DNA of 64,000 nt, taken from an uncultured Collinsella sp. (lineage in GTDB: Bacteria > Actinomycetota > Coriobacteriia > Coriobacteriales > Coriobacteriaceae). The stretch is taken from positions 1-64,000 of the forward strand of contig CATXJW010000008.1 of assembly GCA_958370325.1 (NCBI GenBank), given 5' to 3'. How positions within the stretch are numbered: position 1 is the first letter of the stretch; each line of letters starts with the position of its first letter. The translations under genes were made by a program, and so were the position numbers. This document shows positions 1-8,294 of the stretch, piece by piece. The notes under the pieces are model-generated. The model was given only the letters and a program-made list of their open reading frames with translations. It made no database searches and had not been told where the DNA came from.

Positions 1-1148
1 TGCTCACCTGTGCCGTAAAGTCGGGAGCTAAGGCAATTCATCCCGGCTATGGCTTTTTCTCCGAGAAGGCGAGCTTCGTGCGCGACTGCGACAAGTATGG
101 CCTGGCGTTTGTCGGTCCTTCGGCCGAGGTGATCGACAGCATGGGCGACAAGGACGCCGCACGTCGAACGGCTGCTGCGGCGGGCGTGCCCATCGTGCCG
201 GGTTGCGATCTGCTCAAAAGTCCCGAGGAGGCGACGGCCGAGGCCGAGCGCATTGGCTGCCCCGTGCTTATTAAGGCGCGTGCCGGCGGTGGCGGCCGCG
301 GCATTCGCAAGGTCGAGCGCGTGGAAGATGCGGCAAAGGCGTTTATCGAGGCGCGCGCCGAGGGCGAGGCCGTTTTTGGCGACGGCGAGTGCTACATGGA
401 GAAGTTCGTCGCGCCGGCGCACCATGTTGAGGTGCAGATTATGGCCGATAAGCAGGGCCATGTGTTTTCGCTCGGCGAGCGCGAGTGCTCGGTGCAGCGC
501 CGCAACCAAAAGCTGATCGAGGAGAGCCCCGCGCCGTGCCTCGACGGACACGACGACATTCGTGCTCGCATGCACAAGGCAGCGCGTGACCTGGCTCGTG
601 CCGTCGGCTACGAAGGAGCCGGTACCATCGAGTTCCTGTATTCGGACGACGGCAATTTCTACTTTATGGAAATGAACACGCGCTTGCAGGTGGAGCATCC
701 GGTTACGGAGTTTGTGACCGATACCGACTTGGTCAAGTGGCAGCTGCGCGTGGCAGCCGGCCAGCCTTTGCCCTTTGAGCAGGAGGACATGCCGGTCCGC
801 AACCACGCCATGGAGTGCCGCATCAATGCCGAAACGCCGGACTTTCTGCCGTCATGCGGAACGGTCACCGCGTTGCGTGTGCCGGGTGGTCCGCGCGTGC
901 GCTGGGATTCCGCCATGTTTACCGGTGCGACAGTTCCGCCGTACTACGACTCCATGCTCGGCAAGCTCATCGTGTGTGCGCCCACGCGTGACGGCGCCAT
1001 TCGCAAGATGCGCTCGGCCCTGGGCGAGCTCGTGATTGAGGGCGTGAGCGAAAACAGCGAGCTTCAACTCGACGTGCTGGCAAACGACGAGTTCTTGTCG
1101 GGCATGTACCACACCGATCTGATGGGGCATCTCTATGCTGATGAATAG
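1..1148 (+). CDS. accC: Biotin carboxylase subunit of acetyl-CoA carboxylase (5' end outside window)
   Basis: The gene is cut by the window edge and its frame is open from base 3. It carboxylates biotin on the carrier protein using ATP and bicarbonate, the first half of malonyl-CoA synthesis. Visible motifs are HPGYGFFSE near the left edge, the glycine-rich ATP-grasp loop ARAGGGGRGIR, and MNTRLQVEHPVTE, all diagnostic of biotin carboxylases. The stop at 1146-1148 overlaps the start of accDA, so the two are translationally coupled. A pyruvate or propionyl-CoA carboxylase subunit would look similar, but the AccDA neighbour decides for AccC. The biotin carrier gene accB is probably just upstream, outside the window. 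Confidence 0.93.
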   Translation, partial: LTCAVKSGAKAIHPGYGFFSEKASFVRDCDKYGLAFVGPSAEVIDSMGDKDAARRTAAAAGVPIVPGCDLLKSPEEATAEAERIGCPVLIKARAGGGGRGIRKVERVEDAAKAFIEARAEGEAVFGDGECYMEKFVAPAHHVEVQIMADKQGHVFSLGERECSVQRRNQKLIEESPAPCLDGHDDIRARMHKAARDLARAVGYEGAGTIEFLYSDDGNFYFMEMNTRLQVEHPVTEFVTDTDLVKWQLRVAAGQPLPFEQEDMPVRNHAMECRINAETPDFLPSCGTVTALRVPGGPRVRWDSAMFTGATVPPYYDSMLGKLIVCAPTRDGAIRKMRSALGELVIEGVSENSELQLDVLANDEFLSGMYHTDLMGHLYADE

Positions 1149-2859
1149 AAAAGCGAAGACGGTCAACGTCCTCGAGGGGCCGATGACCGAGTCGTGCGCC
1201 GAGTTTCCCGCGCGCCACGTGTTTATCAAGTGCCCGGAGTGCCGCCGTGTGATCGATGAGGCACGCCTACACGACAACCTCGAGGTCTGCCCTCGTTGCG
1301 GCAAACACTTTCGTGTGAGCGGTCGCGCGCGCATGCGCATGACGGTCGACGAGGGCACGTTTGAGGAATGGGATGCCAATCTGGCGTCGGAGGACTTCCT
1401 CTCGTTTCCCGGCTATGCCGACAAGCTCAAGAGCGTGAGCGAGCGTTCGGGCGAGCGCGACGCCGTTGTGTGCGGCAGGGGCAAAATCTGCGGTTGCGAT
1501 ACCGCGCTCTTCTTTATGGACGCTAACTTTATGATGGGCTCGATGGGCTCCGTGGTGGGCGAGAAGATCTGTCGCGCATTTGAGCGTGCGACCGAGCTAG
1601 GATTGCCAGTTGTCGGCTTTACCGTTTCGGGCGGTGCACGCATGCAAGAGGGCGTGACCTCGCTTATGCAGATGGCCAAGATTTCTGCGGCGGTTAGGCG
1701 CCACAGCGAGGCGGGCGGCCTGTATATCACGGTGCTCACCGACCCCACGACCGGAGGCGTAACCGCGAGCTTTGCCATGGAGGGCGACATTATCCTGGCC
1801 GAGCCCGATGCCCTGACGGCATTTGCCGGCCCGCGCGTGATCGAGCAGAACATGCACAAGCGCCTGCCCAAGGGATTCCAGCGCTCCGAGTTTTTGCTGG
1901 AGCACGGCTTTTGCGATGCCGTTGTTCCGCGTGGCGAGATTGCGCTCACGGTAGGCGAGCTGCTGGCGCTGCACGAAGGGCACGCGCCCGGCCTGGGGGC
2001 ACCGCACGAGATTGTGCATACGGGTCGCCGCGGCAAAAAGCTGGGACACTTGTTCAAGCGCTCGACGGCACCAAAAACCGCGCTCGAGATTGTCAAGCAG
2101 ACCCGCTCGGCAGATCGCGCCACGGCGGGCGAGGTGATCTCGCTGGGCCTGGATGGATTTGTGGAGCTGCACGGCGACCGTTACTTTGGCGACGACGCCG
2201 CTGTGGTGGCTGGCATTGGCTGGAAGGACAGGCGCCCCGTAACGGTCATCGCCATCGAGCGCGGCACCACGACCAAAGAGCGTATGCGCCGCAACTTTGG
2301 CATGGCGCATCCCGAGGGCTACCGCAAAGCGCGACGCCTGATGCGCCAAGCCGAAAAGTTTGGTCGGCCGGTTCTGTGCCTGGTCGATACTTCGGGCGCG
2401 TTTTGCGGCATCGGTGCCGAGGAACGCGGTCAGGGCGAGGCTATCGCCCAGAATCTCATGGAGATGAGCGGCCTTAAGACGCCGATTGTCTCGGTGGTAA
2501 CAGGCGAGGGCGGCTCTGGCGGCGCGCTGGCGCTGTCCGTGGCCGACCGCATCCTGATGCTCTCGAGCTCGGCCTATTCGGTCGTGAGCCCCGAGGCCTG
2601 TGCGTCGATTCTGTGGAAGGATACCGAGCGCGCGAATGAGGCCGCCGAGGCGCTTAAGCTCACGGCTCCCGATCTGTTGGCGCTCGGCATCATCGACGGC
2701 ATTGTTGACGATAGGGGTCTGTCGCATGAGGAGATCGCCGGCGCCGTCATGTCCTCGGCATTTGATGCCTTCGATACGCTTGGGCGGCTCGACGACGCGA
2801 CCCTCACGAACCTCCGCTACGAAAAGTACCGCGCAATCGGTCAGTACCGCACGATGTGA
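1135..2859 (+). CDS. accDA: Fused acetyl-CoA carboxylase carboxyltransferase, beta-alpha (AccD-AccA)
   Basis: One 574-residue protein carries both carboxyltransferase halves. Residues 1 to about 290 are AccD-like, with a zinc ribbon (C33, C36, C52, C55) and a crotonase-fold core. Residues from about 310 are AccA-like, with RNFGMAHPEGYRKA and the GEGGSGGALAL and SPEACASILWK motifs. In E. coli these are two separate proteins of about 300 and 320 residues, so the AccA part is shortened at its N-terminus. The enzyme moves the carboxyl group from biotin to acetyl-CoA. The ATG at 1135 overlaps accC by 14 nt, and an ATG two codons later (1141) is also possible. The frame is continuous, so this is a true fusion and not a frameshifted pair. 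Confidence 0.93.
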   Translation: MLMNRKAKTVNVLEGPMTESCAEFPARHVFIKCPECRRVIDEARLHDNLEVCPRCGKHFRVSGRARMRMTVDEGTFEEWDANLASEDFLSFPGYADKLKSVSERSGERDAVVCGRGKICGCDTALFFMDANFMMGSMGSVVGEKICRAFERATELGLPVVGFTVSGGARMQEGVTSLMQMAKISAAVRRHSEAGGLYITVLTDPTTGGVTASFAMEGDIILAEPDALTAFAGPRVIEQNMHKRLPKGFQRSEFLLEHGFCDAVVPRGEIALTVGELLALHEGHAPGLGAPHEIVHTGRRGKKLGHLFKRSTAPKTALEIVKQTRSADRATAGEVISLGLDGFVELHGDRYFGDDAAVVAGIGWKDRRPVTVIAIERGTTTKERMRRNFGMAHPEGYRKARRLMRQAEKFGRPVLCLVDTSGAFCGIGAEERGQGEAIAQNLMEMSGLKTPIVSVVTGEGGSGGALALSVADRILMLSSSAYSVVSPEACASILWKDTERANEAAEALKLTAPDLLALGIIDGIVDDRGLSHEEIAGAVMSSAFDAFDTLGRLDDATLTNLRYEKYRAIGQYRTM

Positions 2860-2899
2860 CAAAGGGACAGTCCGCATGTCACATTGGGAAAGGCGTTCC

Positions 2900-4114
2900 A
2901 TGCCACAAGTTTCTAACACCTCGTTTACAACGACGGTTTCATCAAACGCCATGGCCGTGGTGGACTATCTGTCCAAAAGCATGATGTCGGCTCTGCCGTT
3001 TATTGTCTGCGCGGCATTGTTCCGCACCGTCGCCGTCATTATGGGCGAAGGCATGCTGGGCCTGTGGTCTGCCGATTCCGAAATCTATCGCCTGTTCTAC
3101 AGTTGGCTCTACAACGCCGGCTACTACTTTTTGCCCATTTATCTTGGTTGGGCGGCCGCCCGCCAGCTCGGTTGCTCGGAGCAGCTGGGTATGATGCTGG
3201 GCGGCGTATTGATTGCACCCGATCTGCTTAAGCTTGTCGATGCCGCATCGACGGCGGGGGCATCGATGACTTATGTGTATGGTCTGGTTCCCGCGCCGGT
3301 CAACGATTACACGACGACTGTTATTCCGGTTCTCATCTCGGTGCCCGTGCTGTGGCGAGTGGAGTGTTTCTTTCAGCGCATTATCCCCAAGGCCGTGGCG
3401 TTTTCGTTCGTTCCGTTTGCGACCATGCTTGTCATGGTTCCGGTTTCGCTGTGTATCACGGCGCCGGCGGGCAGCTATCTGGGCATGCTGCTGGGCCAGC
3501 TTATGTTTATGCTTGGCAATTCCGGTGGCGTCGTGTCGCTGCTCACGCTCATGGGGCTTGCCGCGGGTTGGGAGTTCCTAAAGATCGCGGGCGTCAGCAA
3601 CGTTGTCCTATCGCTCGCCTATGCGCAGTTTATGAGTGTGGGAACGGATTCGTGCATCCTGATCGCCGCGACGATGGCAACGTTCGCCGTTTGGGGCATG
3701 CCCTTTGGCGCGTCGCTCCGCGTTGCGGATAAGGACGAGAAGGCGCTCATGCTGGGCTATTCAATCTCGGGTGTTCTTGGCGGTGTAAGCGAGCCGGCGC
3801 TGTACGGTTGCGGCTTTAAATATGGCAGGTGCCTGACGTGCATGGCCATTGGCGGCGCCGTCGGAGGCCTTGTTGCAGCCGTGGGCCACGTTACGGCCTA
3901 TACCATCGGCATGACGAATGTCCTCATGGTCATTGGCTTTGCCACGGGCGGCATCTCGAACCTGCTGTGGTGCTGTGTTGCCGGCGGTGTGGCATTTGCG
4001 GTGTCTGCGGCGCTGAGCTACTGCTTTGGCGTGGTGCCGGCGAAGGGGTGGGCGGCAGAAGACGAAGCCGATTCGTCCGAAACAGTGGCGAGCGCTGCTG
4101 AAGTAAGCGCATAA
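2900..4114 (+). CDS. PTS EIIC permease, glucoside family, stand-alone
   Basis: This 404-residue polytopic membrane protein resembles the IIC domain of beta-glucoside/glucose PTS transporters. It has about ten hydrophobic segments, the GVSEPALYG motif (compare GITEPxxxG in the family) and no cytoplasmic IIB or IIA domain. IIC forms the sugar channel and needs a phosphorylated IIB partner, which is not visible nearby. The start at 2900 is preceded by an AAAGG ribosome site. An in-frame ATG at 2876 lies inside the hairpin-prone GGGACAG spacer and is less likely. The gene follows accDA by 40 nt but is functionally unrelated. The substrate cannot be told from sequence. Confidence 0.8.
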   Translation: MPQVSNTSFTTTVSSNAMAVVDYLSKSMMSALPFIVCAALFRTVAVIMGEGMLGLWSADSEIYRLFYSWLYNAGYYFLPIYLGWAAARQLGCSEQLGMMLGGVLIAPDLLKLVDAASTAGASMTYVYGLVPAPVNDYTTTVIPVLISVPVLWRVECFFQRIIPKAVAFSFVPFATMLVMVPVSLCITAPAGSYLGMLLGQLMFMLGNSGGVVSLLTLMGLAAGWEFLKIAGVSNVVLSLAYAQFMSVGTDSCILIAATMATFAVWGMPFGASLRVADKDEKALMLGYSISGVLGGVSEPALYGCGFKYGRCLTCMAIGGAVGGLVAAVGHVTAYTIGMTNVLMVIGFATGGISNLLWCCVAGGVAFAVSAALSYCFGVVPAKGWAAEDEADSSETVASAAEVSA

Positions 4115-4122
4115 ACCTGTGC

Positions 4123-4183
4123 GACAAAGGACGATTCCTTTGTCATGTTCCAAGGCCGTGGCTCGTGTGGGTTGCGGCCTTTT
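4123..4183 (+). terminator. Tandem hairpins ending the PTS IIC gene
   Basis: A perfect 9-bp hairpin (GACAAAGGA, loop CGAT, TCCTTTGTC; 4123-4144) is followed by AAGGCCG...CGGCCTT with a run of five T (4152-4184), a good intrinsic terminator. The first hairpin resembles the GGGACA/TTTGTC repeats seen in other spacers of this window. Confidence 0.75.
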
Positions 4184-4256
4184 TGTATCTGGAGGACAAA
4201 GTGGCTACACTACAATCCGTTTGAGCAATAGATATTAGGTAGTACCGTGGGGACTG

Positions 4257-5417
4257 ATGAGGATGGTCGAGTGGATTGTTCGTCGTGCGCAGGGCGACCG
4301 TGCGCGCGTGGGCACGTTGACGGGCGTGGTGTGCATTCTCGCCAACGTGGCACTATGCGCTGCGAAGGGCGCAATTGGCGTGCTGTCGGGATCGGTTTCG
4401 ATCGTGGCGGACGCTATGAACAACCTGTCCGACGCCAGCTCGAACATCGTGAGCGTGCTTGGCTTCAGGCTGGCGAGCAAGCCGGCCGACCCCGAGCATC
4501 CTTACGGTCACGGTCGCTACGAGTATCTCTCGGGACTGGTCGTGGCGGCGCTCGTGCTGCTGATTGGCGTTGAGCTGGTGAAGTCGTCGGTTGAGCGAAT
4601 TGTCAACCCCGAACCTGTCGAGTTCTCACTTGCCCTGGTGGCAGTTTTAGTGCTTTCGATGGTCGTAAAGCTGTGGATGGCGGCCCTCAACCAAAAGCTC
4701 GGTGACCGCATTGAGTCCGAGACGCTGCATGCGACCGCTCAGGATTCCAAGAACGATGTCCTTGCCACGGGCGCCGTGTTAGCGTGCGCAATTGTTTCGC
4801 AGGTGACGCACATCAATCTTGACGCATGGGTTGGCCTTGCCGTTGGCGCCTATATTGGCTGGAGCGGCTTTGAACTCATCCAGGATACGGTGAGCCCGCT
4901 TTTGGGCCAGGCGCCCGATCCTAAGCTGGTCAAGCACATTCGAGACAAGATCATGAGCTACCCCGGCGTTTTGGGCGTTCACGACCTGATGGTTCACGAC
5001 TACGGCCCGGGCAGGAAGTTCGCAAGCGCTCATGCCGAGATGGCAGCCGAGGCCAGCCCGCTGGAAAGTCACGACACGCTCGATAACATCGAGCGGTCGT
5101 TTAGGAACGAAGACGGTATGATCGTCACGCTTCACTACGATCCCATTGTGACCGACGATCCAAAGGTGGCGAGCATGCGCCTGCGCATCAACGCAATGGC
5201 TCGCGAGATTGATAGCCGCCTTTCGATTCATGACCTGCGCTGTGTGCCGGGTCCTACGCACACCAACGTGATCTTTGACTGCGTGCGTCCCTCGGATCTG
5301 CAGATGAGTGCCGAAGACTTAAAGCACGCGCTGGCACAACGGGTCGAATTGGAATATCCCAAGTCGGTCGCCAAAATCACGATTGATGAAGACTATGTAG
5401 GCCATACCCACGAGTAG
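4257..5417 (+). CDS. Cation diffusion facilitator (CDF) family divalent metal exporter
   Basis: A 386-residue membrane protein with the CDF architecture: about six transmembrane segments in residues 20-215, then a cytoplasmic alpha-beta domain to about residue 290 and a second soluble extension of about 90 residues. The metal-site signatures are visible: ADAMNNLSDA in TM2 and HATAQDSKNDVLA in TM5, with HPYGHGRYEY in the loop between TM2 and TM3. CDF proteins export Zn, Fe or Mn in exchange for protons. The extended C-terminus makes it longer than typical 300-residue members. It stands alone between the PTS IIC terminator and the phosphatase gene. The metal is not predictable here. Confidence 0.88.
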   Translation: MRMVEWIVRRAQGDRARVGTLTGVVCILANVALCAAKGAIGVLSGSVSIVADAMNNLSDASSNIVSVLGFRLASKPADPEHPYGHGRYEYLSGLVVAALVLLIGVELVKSSVERIVNPEPVEFSLALVAVLVLSMVVKLWMAALNQKLGDRIESETLHATAQDSKNDVLATGAVLACAIVSQVTHINLDAWVGLAVGAYIGWSGFELIQDTVSPLLGQAPDPKLVKHIRDKIMSYPGVLGVHDLMVHDYGPGRKFASAHAEMAAEASPLESHDTLDNIERSFRNEDGMIVTLHYDPIVTDDPKVASMRLRINAMAREIDSRLSIHDLRCVPGPTHTNVIFDCVRPSDLQMSAEDLKHALAQRVELEYPKSVAKITIDEDYVGHTHE

Positions 5418-5456
5418 GGCTGTGCCGGCAAAGCAAGTTATACAGAAGGGGAGAGC

Positions 5457-6083
5457 ATGAAGCGCCTATATCTACTCCGCCACGGCCAGACAGAATTCAA
5501 CGTTAAAAAGCTGGTCCAGGGCCGCTGCGATTCTCCGTTGACCGACCTGGGCCGCAAACAAGCGGGAATGGCAGCCGCATGGCTCAAGGACCACGGCGTC
5601 GTTCCAGACAAAGTGGTCTCTTCGCCCTTAGGCCGAGCCATGGACACGGCAAGTCTCGTTGCAACCGAACTCCTCGGCCCGGACGCAGCCGTCGAATCCT
5701 GCGAAGGTATCATCGAGCGCGGCTACGGTACCTTCGAAGAAGGCCCCCACGACGCCCTGCCCACCGACGTCTGGGACCCCGGCGAGGATTTGGTCCCATT
5801 TGGCGGAGAAGGAAGCCATGCTCTGCAGGAGCGCATGGTAGGCACCCTCACCAATCTCATGGGCGCTGAGGGCATCGAAACCCTCCTAGCAGTAAGCCAC
5901 GGAAGCGCCAGCCGCCAATTCATCAAGGCCGCAGCCCCAGAGGGCTTCGAGCTCCCAACAAAACTCCCCAACTGCGCCATCATGATTTTCGATTTTGATG
6001 AGGCGGAGCCACAAGTAGAGGGCGAGCCAATGCAATGCAAGTTCACCCTCCAGCAAATAGTGGACCCCCAACAAAGTCATTAG
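5457..6083 (+). CDS. Histidine phosphatase family protein (phosphoglycerate mutase-like)
   Basis: A 208-residue protein starting with the catalytic LLRHGQTEFN motif, where the histidine is the phospho-acceptor. A second conserved histidine lies in AVSHGSASRQF. The length matches small cobalamin-phosphatase, broad-specificity or GpmB-like phosphatases, and the substrate is not predictable. The ATG follows a strong AGGGGAGAG ribosome site. The gene is 40 nt after the CDF gene and may share its transcript. Its 3' half uses noticeably fewer G-ending codons than its neighbours. Confidence 0.85.
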   Translation: MKRLYLLRHGQTEFNVKKLVQGRCDSPLTDLGRKQAGMAAAWLKDHGVVPDKVVSSPLGRAMDTASLVATELLGPDAAVESCEGIIERGYGTFEEGPHDALPTDVWDPGEDLVPFGGEGSHALQERMVGTLTNLMGAEGIETLLAVSHGSASRQFIKAAAPEGFELPTKLPNCAIMIFDFDEAEPQVEGEPMQCKFTLQQIVDPQQSH

Positions 6084-6121
6084 CCTGAGCGAGCAGAGTT
6101 AAGCAGACATCAACGTGTCGT

Positions 6122-6272
6122 CTCCCGAGCACGGCGGAGGGCCGGAGAAATATATTAAGGTCATCGCGAGTTCCGCACGCAAAGGAGAGCACTTAATGTG
6201 CTCTCCGTCTTGCGCAGGACTGTAGAGCAGGGACCTTAATATATTTCTCCGGCCCTCCGCCGTGCTCGGGAG
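6122..6272. repeat. 151-bp fold-back element with perfect 41-bp inverted arms
   Basis: Bases 6122-6162 and 6232-6272 are exact reverse complements over 41 bp. Between the arms is a second hairpin (6184-6192 with 6198-6206, GGAGAGCAC/GTGCTCTCC). The element sits between the phosphatase gene and the promoter of the ribosomal cluster. It has no coding potential and no visible target-site duplication. It could be a MITE-like or BIME-like element, or a very strong bidirectional terminator insulating the ribosomal genes. Confidence 0.85.
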
Positions 6273-6324
6273 CCATCCACGCACTTTACCTGCGTAAACA
6301 ATGTGAGTGAAATATGAATCTCGA

Positions 6325-6349
6325 TGGATACGCCCGCAGCCGTGTATAC
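6325..6349 (+). promoter_or_regulatory. Promoter-like element upstream of rplC, shared with rplB
   Basis: A 25-nt segment with the blocks ACGCCCG and CCGTGTATAC recurs at 8190-8214 with three differences. It contains a -10-like TATACT (6345-6350), but no standard -35 box lies at 17 bp. It may be a promoter core or a regulator site for the ribosomal-protein genes. Confidence 0.5.
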
Positions 6350-6350
6350 T

Positions 6351-6533
6351 AGACAGCTGTGTGTAACCAGGGGAGTATTCTGGCTGGACAAAACGCCTGC
6401 TTAATAGGGTTGTCAGGTAGTTCGGACGCAATACAAGGCTGGAGAGCACGTCGTGTAAGTAGTGGTCCTCTAGGGGCGTACGCTCGGTGGTGTACGCATT
6501 GTCCCAAGACCACGCGAGAGTTGGGATCATATC
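6351..6533 (+). promoter_or_regulatory. Untranslated leader of the ribosomal-protein cluster
   Basis: About 180 nt separate the promoter-like element from rplC. The leader has no convincing gene and includes a hairpin GCGTAC/GTACGC (6476-6497) flanked by GGG and CCC. Leaders at this position in other bacteria are bound by L4 for feedback control. Equivalent control here is an inference from position only. Confidence 0.35.
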
Positions 6534-7154
6534 TTGATCAGCATGATTCTCGGCCGCAAGATTGGCATGACCCAGGTTTGGGACGAGAACGATAACGTCG
6601 TTCCCGTCACGGTCATCCAGGCTGGCCCCTGCGCTGTCTCGCAGGTTAAAACTCAGGCAACCGACGGCTATGACGCCGTCCAGATCGGTTTCGGCGACAT
6701 CAAGGCCAAGAACGTGAACAAGCCCATGGCTGGTCACTTCGCCAAGGCTGGCGTCGAGCCTGTCCGTTTCCTTCGTGAGGTCCGCGTCGAGAACGGCGAG
6801 GAGCACAAGGTCGGCGAGGTCGTCACCGTCGCTGATTTCGCTGATGTCGAGAAGGTCGACGTCATCGGTACCTCCAAGGGTAAGGGCTTCCAGGGTCGCA
6901 TCAAGCGCTGGGGTCAGCGCCGCGGTCCTATGACGCATGGTTCTCACTTCCAGCGTCACCCCGGTTCTATCGGTCAGTGCGCCTATCCTGCGCGCGTCCT
7001 CAAGGGCGTCAAGATGGCCGGTCACATGGGTAACGAGCGCGTTACCGTCAAGAACCTTTCCGTTGTCCGCATCGATGCCGAGCAGAACCTCATCTTGGTC
7101 AAGGGCGCTGTCCCGGGTGCCAAGAATGGTCTCGTCGCCATCCGTATGGCCTAA
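6534..7154 (+). CDS. rplC: 50S ribosomal protein L3
   Basis: A 206-residue L3 with the N-terminal GRKIGMTQVWDE motif and the long internal loop (GSHFQRHPGSIG) that reaches the peptidyl-transferase centre. The TTG at 6534 is preferred because GGGA lies about 8 nt upstream. The ATG at 6543 lacks a ribosome site. L3 is the first gene of this cluster. The usual preceding gene rpsJ (S10) is absent here, its place being taken by the phosphatase gene and the fold-back element. Confidence 0.95.
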   Translation: MISMILGRKIGMTQVWDENDNVVPVTVIQAGPCAVSQVKTQATDGYDAVQIGFGDIKAKNVNKPMAGHFAKAGVEPVRFLREVRVENGEEHKVGEVVTVADFADVEKVDVIGTSKGKGFQGRIKRWGQRRGPMTHGSHFQRHPGSIGQCAYPARVLKGVKMAGHMGNERVTVKNLSVVRIDAEQNLILVKGAVPGAKNGLVAIRMA

Positions 7155-7200
7155 GGGCCCAGCCCATTTAGCCCAGCGTCATACCAAGGAGAACACTTAA

Positions 7201-7827
7201 ATGGCAAAGTTTGAAGTAAAGAACAGCGAGGGCAAGAAGGTCGCCGAGGCCGAGCTCGCCGCTGAGGTGTACGGCATCGAGCCGAACATCCACGTTATGC
7301 ACCACATCGTCAAGTGCCAGATGGCCTCTTGGCGTCAGGGCACCCAGTCTGCTAAGGGTCGCTCTGAGGTTTCCGGTGGCGGCAAGAAGCCTTGGCGTCA
7401 GAAGGGCACCGGCCGTGCCCGCCAGGGTTCCATCCGTGCTGCCCAGTGGCGTCACGGTGGCGTCGTCTTCGCCCCCAAGCCCCGTTCTTACGCTAAGCGT
7501 ATGAACAACAAGGAGGTCAAGCTGGCTATGCGCTCCGCGCTGTCCGCCAAGCTGGCCGATGGCGAGCTCGTGCTCGTCGACGACTACGGCTTCGAGAAGC
7601 CTTCCACCAAGGCTGCCGTCGCCATGCTCAAGGCTCTCGGCCTTGAGGGCAAGCGTCTGACCATCATCGTTCGCGATGAGGACGTCAACGCCTACCTGTC
7701 GTTCCGCAACATTCCCAAGACGTTCATCATCACTGCCGACGAGGCCAACACCTACGATCTCGTCAACAACAACGCTGTGCTGATGCCCGCCGACATCGCC
7801 GCTCACTTCGGGGAGGTGCTTGCATAA
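7201..7827 (+). CDS. rplD: 50S ribosomal protein L4
   Basis: A 208-residue L4 with the extended-loop motif KPWRQKGTGRARQGS. L4 lines the nascent-peptide tunnel and is the autogenous repressor of the S10 operon in E. coli. A good AAGGAG site precedes the ATG, and the stop codon abuts the rplW start directly, which indicates translational coupling. Confidence 0.96.
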   Translation: MAKFEVKNSEGKKVAEAELAAEVYGIEPNIHVMHHIVKCQMASWRQGTQSAKGRSEVSGGGKKPWRQKGTGRARQGSIRAAQWRHGGVVFAPKPRSYAKRMNNKEVKLAMRSALSAKLADGELVLVDDYGFEKPSTKAAVAMLKALGLEGKRLTIIVRDEDVNAYLSFRNIPKTFIITADEANTYDLVNNNAVLMPADIAAHFGEVLA

Positions 7828-8115
7828 ATGACCGCCCACGAGATCATCATCCGTCCGATCGTGTCCGAGCGTTCCTTCTCCGGCATGGAGCTGAACAAGT
7901 ACACGTTCGAGGTCGCCAAGGATGCTAACAAGTATCAGATCAAGGACGCTGTCGAGGAGATCTTCGGCGTCAAGGTCGTTCGCGTGAACACCCTGACGGT
8001 CAAGCCCAAGACCAAGCGCGTGCGCTATGTCGCCGGCAAGACCCGTTCTTGGAAGAAGGCCATCGTCACGCTGGCCGAGGGCGACACCATCGAGGTCTTT
8101 GGCAACCAGGCCTAA
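7828..8115 (+). CDS. rplW: 50S ribosomal protein L23
   Basis: A 95-residue L23 of normal length, with IIRPIVSERSF at the N-terminus and the basic KPKTKRVR stretch. L23 forms the tunnel exit and docks trigger factor and SRP. The ATG follows the rplD stop with no gap. Its 3' side leads into a hairpin and a second promoter-like element before rplB. Confidence 0.96.
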   Translation: MTAHEIIIRPIVSERSFSGMELNKYTFEVAKDANKYQIKDAVEEIFGVKVVRVNTLTVKPKTKRVRYVAGKTRSWKKAIVTLAEGDTIEVFGNQA

Positions 8116-8132
8116 GACTCGCTGCTGTTGAG

Positions 8133-8170
8133 TGAGCTCATGCCTCCCAAATAGGGGAGGCGAGAGCTCA
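8133..8170 (+). terminator. Hairpin between rplW and rplB (possible attenuator)
   Basis: TGAGCTC and GCCTCCC pair with GGGAGGC and GAGCTCA, leaving a 2+2 internal loop and a 6-nt apical loop. A weak T tract follows (GGTTTTGGG). Together with the downstream promoter-like element it may partly uncouple rplB and later genes from rplC-rplW. Confidence 0.5.
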
Positions 8171-8189
8171 AGGTTTTGGGCGTATAAAA

Positions 8190-8214
8190 TGGACACGCCC
8201 GGAACCGTGTATAC
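8190..8214 (+). promoter_or_regulatory. Second copy of the rplC-type promoter element, upstream of rplB
   Basis: It matches 6325-6349 at 22 of 25 positions, including ACGCCCG and CCGTGTATAC. It lies 80 nt before the rplB start. TGGACA at its left end is one base from a consensus -35, but the spacing to TATAC is short (14 bp). Confidence 0.5.
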
Positions 8215-8294
8215 GTCCGGTGTCATCGCACCCGAGGCAGAACCTCGAATCCCTGTCTGCGATGGCTAACGGATTCCTATTGAAAGGGATTGTA

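Noticed and set aside
6121..6273. Target-site duplication around the 41-bp inverted repeat element
   Set aside because: The immediate flanks do not match each other, so transposition is not demonstrated.
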